Shown here piece after piece: positions 61,804 to 64,000 of a DNA stretch of 64,000 bases (the stretch's first letter is position 1; each line of letters begins with the position of its first letter). The stretch is from Staphylococcus intermedius NCTC 11048 (lineage in GTDB: Bacteria > Bacillota > Bacilli > Staphylococcales > Staphylococcaceae): assembly GCF_002902385.1 (NCBI RefSeq), contig NZ_PPQH01000029.1, positions 1 to 64,000 of the forward strand, written 5' to 3'. Below the pieces are notes generated by a model that was not told where the DNA came from, searched no databases, and saw only the letters and a list, made by a program, of their open reading frames with translations. The position numbers were made by a program, and so were the translations under genes.

Positions 61804-61820
61804 AGATTACATTCACCACC

Positions 61821-64000
61821 TTATTTAAACTTGTTCATACGTTTGTCGATTCTTTTGATTTCAGTTCTTGCATAAGGTGCTATCGCTTCGCCTACCTTAC
61901 GTTTATCCATGTGTATGTCGAGACCATTCGACGCCATAGCACGCGTGTGTAATTCTGTGTTACGAGAATACTCATTGTTTTGAGCGAGTAAAGCGACTGC
62001 TTCTTTTAATAGTTCGTAATCATCGGAATAACCAAGCATTTCACCAGTTCTATCCCAAACAGCTTTTGACTTAACTTTGTTTTTAGGATCGTGCGAAATA
62101 ACTGATTCGCTAAAACCGCCGTCCGCCAACCAAGCTAACTCTAAACTATTAACAATACCACCGTTTTCACGACGTCTAACACCTCTAGGGCCCCAACCTG
62201 AATTACCATACTGAATGTCATTAGCCCAATTTGAGTTATTAAAGAATGCTAATAGTTGATCGTATCCACTCTTGATATTTGTGTGACCTCTCACAGCAAA
62301 ATTCCGGAATGTAGACGGTACATATTGCAATAGACCTTGTGCAAGGTTACCAGTTAAAGCGTTGATGTCTCGAACTGCTGTTGATTGTGTAATGCCAGCG
62401 TCTCCGCCTGATTCGCGTTGAATTTGCGCTATAATACCGGTAATTTGTCGGTTTGACGGATTAACACCCATTGCTTTTGCGGCACGAACAATTTCTGGAC
62501 GCCATTGTGAAGCAGCTTTTTTACCACCACTTTTGCCGCCTCCGTTATTTCTTTTTAGCCAACTCGTCGGGTCAAATGGCACTCCATGCTTTTGCATTTC
62601 ATAGTGTAAGTGTAATCCTGTTGAACTACCGGCACCTTGTCCATCTTCGCGAGGATCACCACCAGAAATACCCAAAAAAGTACCTGGATTAACTTTTTTA
62701 GAGCCTGTAAAAGCTAACTTATGCATATGTCCATAAATTGCAGTTAACGCACCACTAACAATACGTACCATATTACCGAAACCACCATTCCAGCCATATG
62801 ACGCGTTAGCGGTTCCGCTTAACGTACTATAAACTTTATCGTGCTTATAGTTAATGTCTAAACCATAGTGAGGTCTTGCAAACGGATATCCCGCTCTTGC
62901 TGCTGCCGCTGCCGACGGTGCAAAACCGAAGTTTATCCCTTTTGAAAGGTCGATATAACCACCGTCACCGCCTTGCTCTTCAAACCAACTTTTAAACGTG
63001 TTGATTGCAGCGTCTTTTAGTTTTCCAAACATTCCTTTCATCATTTCAAAAGGTAGTTCAGCTTTTTTAGGAATTCCAAAAGAACCAAGACTTACTCCGA
63101 AGCCTTCTAATACTTTGTTTAACAATTTACCTGGTTTGTCCATCCAGTCTAAAACGTCACCGACTTTGTCTTTTAACCAGTTTGCACCTTTACCGGCAAT
63201 GCTTCCCGCTTTTTTTAATGTGTCAGAGACGACTGCTTTACCACTTTTAACAACTTTTCCAGCTAATGCACCAGCGTTACCCATAACGTCGCCAACAACG
63301 CTGTCTCCGTGCTTGTGCTTCTGCGGTTTTTTGCCATTACCTAGTAAATTAAAGCCAGTACCATTTGCAAAGCGTGGCAAAGTACCTTTATTAAATCTAG
63401 GTTGATTACTAAGCATAGCATGTGTTTGTGCACCATTATAGATTGATGATCCTTTCGGCAAGAATGTTGTAGTGTCTTTATTTGGTGTAAGTGCCATTTT
63501 ACCGTTTGGATAACGTATCATTTCATTTCTGAAGCCACCAGGGCCATTGCCACGCCCTTTGTCACCAACTGTTGCAAATGTATCTTGATTGATTTTGCCA
63601 TTTGTTACAAGGTTGTGAGTAGTTGTGTGTGTTGTACCAGTGCTAAATTTCGGTAATGCTTTCATTCCAAGTTTTTTACCTACCCAGTTGACACCATCAA
63701 TCAATTTATTAAGACCTTTTTTAACAGAATTAACCATTCCATTAATATGACCTTTAATTTTGTCGATGATACTCTTTAAACCGTTTTTCATGTTTGTAAA
63801 AGTACGTCTAACACCAGACCACAAACTATTTGCTATACCAGTTACAGAACGCTTAATATCGCCCCATTTTTTAGTTATCCAGTTTTTCAAAGAGTTGAAA
63901 ATATTACGTGTACCATTAAAAAGATTTTGCCACGTTCTTTTGACACTCGACCACAATTGAGCTGCTTTTTGCGTAACAATTCTTTTAATAACAGTCCACG
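61821..64000 (-). CDS. Tape-measure protein with M23 and transglycosylase domains, partial
   Basis: The 3' part of the tail length ruler; the frame stays open to the window edge (WTVIKRIVTQKAAQLWSSVK upstream of 63956). The first visible part is repetitive Trp-rich helix (NSLKNWITKKWGDIKRSVTG). Then an M23 domain (HYGLDINYKHD, IYGHMHKL, GLHLHYEMQ) and a soluble lytic transglycosylase-type domain (IIAQIQRESGGDAG, GLLQYVPSTFRNF). The two wall-cutting domains would open peptidoglycan during DNA injection. The adjacent membrane-spanning section is outside the window. Confidence 0.88.
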   Translation of the reverse strand, partial: WTVIKRIVTQKAAQLWSSVKRTWQNLFNGTRNIFNSLKNWITKKWGDIKRSVTGIANSLWSGVRRTFTNMKNGLKSIIDKIKGHINGMVNSVKKGLNKLIDGVNWVGKKLGMKALPKFSTGTTHTTTHNLVTNGKINQDTFATVGDKGRGNGPGGFRNEMIRYPNGKMALTPNKDTTTFLPKGSSIYNGAQTHAMLSNQPRFNKGTLPRFANGTGFNLLGNGKKPQKHKHGDSVVGDVMGNAGALAGKVVKSGKAVVSDTLKKAGSIAGKGANWLKDKVGDVLDWMDKPGKLLNKVLEGFGVSLGSFGIPKKAELPFEMMKGMFGKLKDAAINTFKSWFEEQGGDGGYIDLSKGINFGFAPSAAAAARAGYPFARPHYGLDINYKHDKVYSTLSGTANASYGWNGGFGNMVRIVSGALTAIYGHMHKLAFTGSKKVNPGTFLGISGGDPREDGQGAGSSTGLHLHYEMQKHGVPFDPTSWLKRNNGGGKSGGKKAASQWRPEIVRAAKAMGVNPSNRQITGIIAQIQRESGGDAGITQSTAVRDINALTGNLAQGLLQYVPSTFRNFAVRGHTNIKSGYDQLLAFFNNSNWANDIQYGNSGWGPRGVRRRENGGIVNSLELAWLADGGFSESVISHDPKNKVKSKAVWDRTGEMLGYSDDYELLKEAVALLAQNNEYSRNTELHTRAMASNGLDIHMDKRKVGEAIAPYARTEIKRIDKRMNKFK

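Overview
The window looks like a Staphylococcus chromosome. It carries the mraZ-to-ileS cell-division and envelope cluster, a pyrR-to-pyrE operon under PyrR attenuation, bacillithiol synthase bshC, a beta-class phenol-soluble modulin, AgrA-type tandem boxes, strong purine-rich ribosome binding sites and a siphovirus prophage of staphylococcal type. Gene order from pyrE to the modulin follows S. aureus as I remember it. The pyrK/pyrDB pair, the sialic-acid operon placed inside the ylm cluster and the overall codon use suggest another species, perhaps of the S. intermedius/pseudintermedius group. The species is an inference; the genus is well supported.

Layout. 1-3000: accessory genes, several broken (partial cysteine hydrolase, CYTH protein, radical-SAM pseudogene, membrane-protein pseudogene, VOC protein, a 29-residue membrane peptide). 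3000-3950: non-coding dispersed repeats. 3954-15397 (minus strand): complete UMP biosynthesis operon pyrR-pyrP-pyrB-pyrC-carA-carB-pyrK-pyrDB-pyrF-pyrE with two PyrR attenuators. 15690-17092: rluD-type synthase and lspA. 17093-18860: non-coding, with repeat families and a 283-bp tandem repeat. 18872-23203: ileS with an Ile T-box, divIVA, ylmH. 23497-28536: sialic-acid operon (2,7-anhydro-Neu5Ac oxidoreductase-like, YhcH/NanQ, SSS transporter, Neu5Ac lyase) with an RpiR regulator; 28895-29776: divergent rbsU-like sugar transporter. 29974-42654: ylmG, sepF, ylmE, ylmD, ftsZ, ftsA, divIB, murD, mraY, pbp1, ftsL, rsmH, mraZ. 42801-49450: bshC, a GNAT protein, a HAD nucleotidase, divergent beta and alpha-like phenol-soluble modulins, a Ktr/Trk potassium channel, a VOC protein and tRNA-Arg.

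49500-64000 is prophage-derived, all on the minus strand apart from one orphan fragment. From right to left it holds the tape-measure protein (open at the window edge), distal tail protein, a large tail protein ending in an S74 chaperone, small lysis-region genes, holin and a three-domain endolysin. Beyond the endolysin lies a decayed zone that reads as a polymorphic-toxin cassette array: duplicated 61-residue ORFs, two copies of a toxin-50-like C-terminal tail, a small LSM-like putative immunity protein, a frameshifted SPP1 gp7-type minor head protein with a JAMM-like C-terminal domain, and two 157-bp direct repeats starting at terminators.

Working together: the pyr operon makes UMP from bicarbonate, glutamine and aspartate, and PyrR senses UMP/UTP. 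The dcw/ylm genes make septal peptidoglycan precursors and the divisome. The nan operon would import and degrade host sialic acids. The modulins would be switched on by agr quorum sensing. The points most worth a second look are the toxin cassette array, the nan locus splitting ylmG from ylmH, and the divergent modulin pair with paired AgrA sites.
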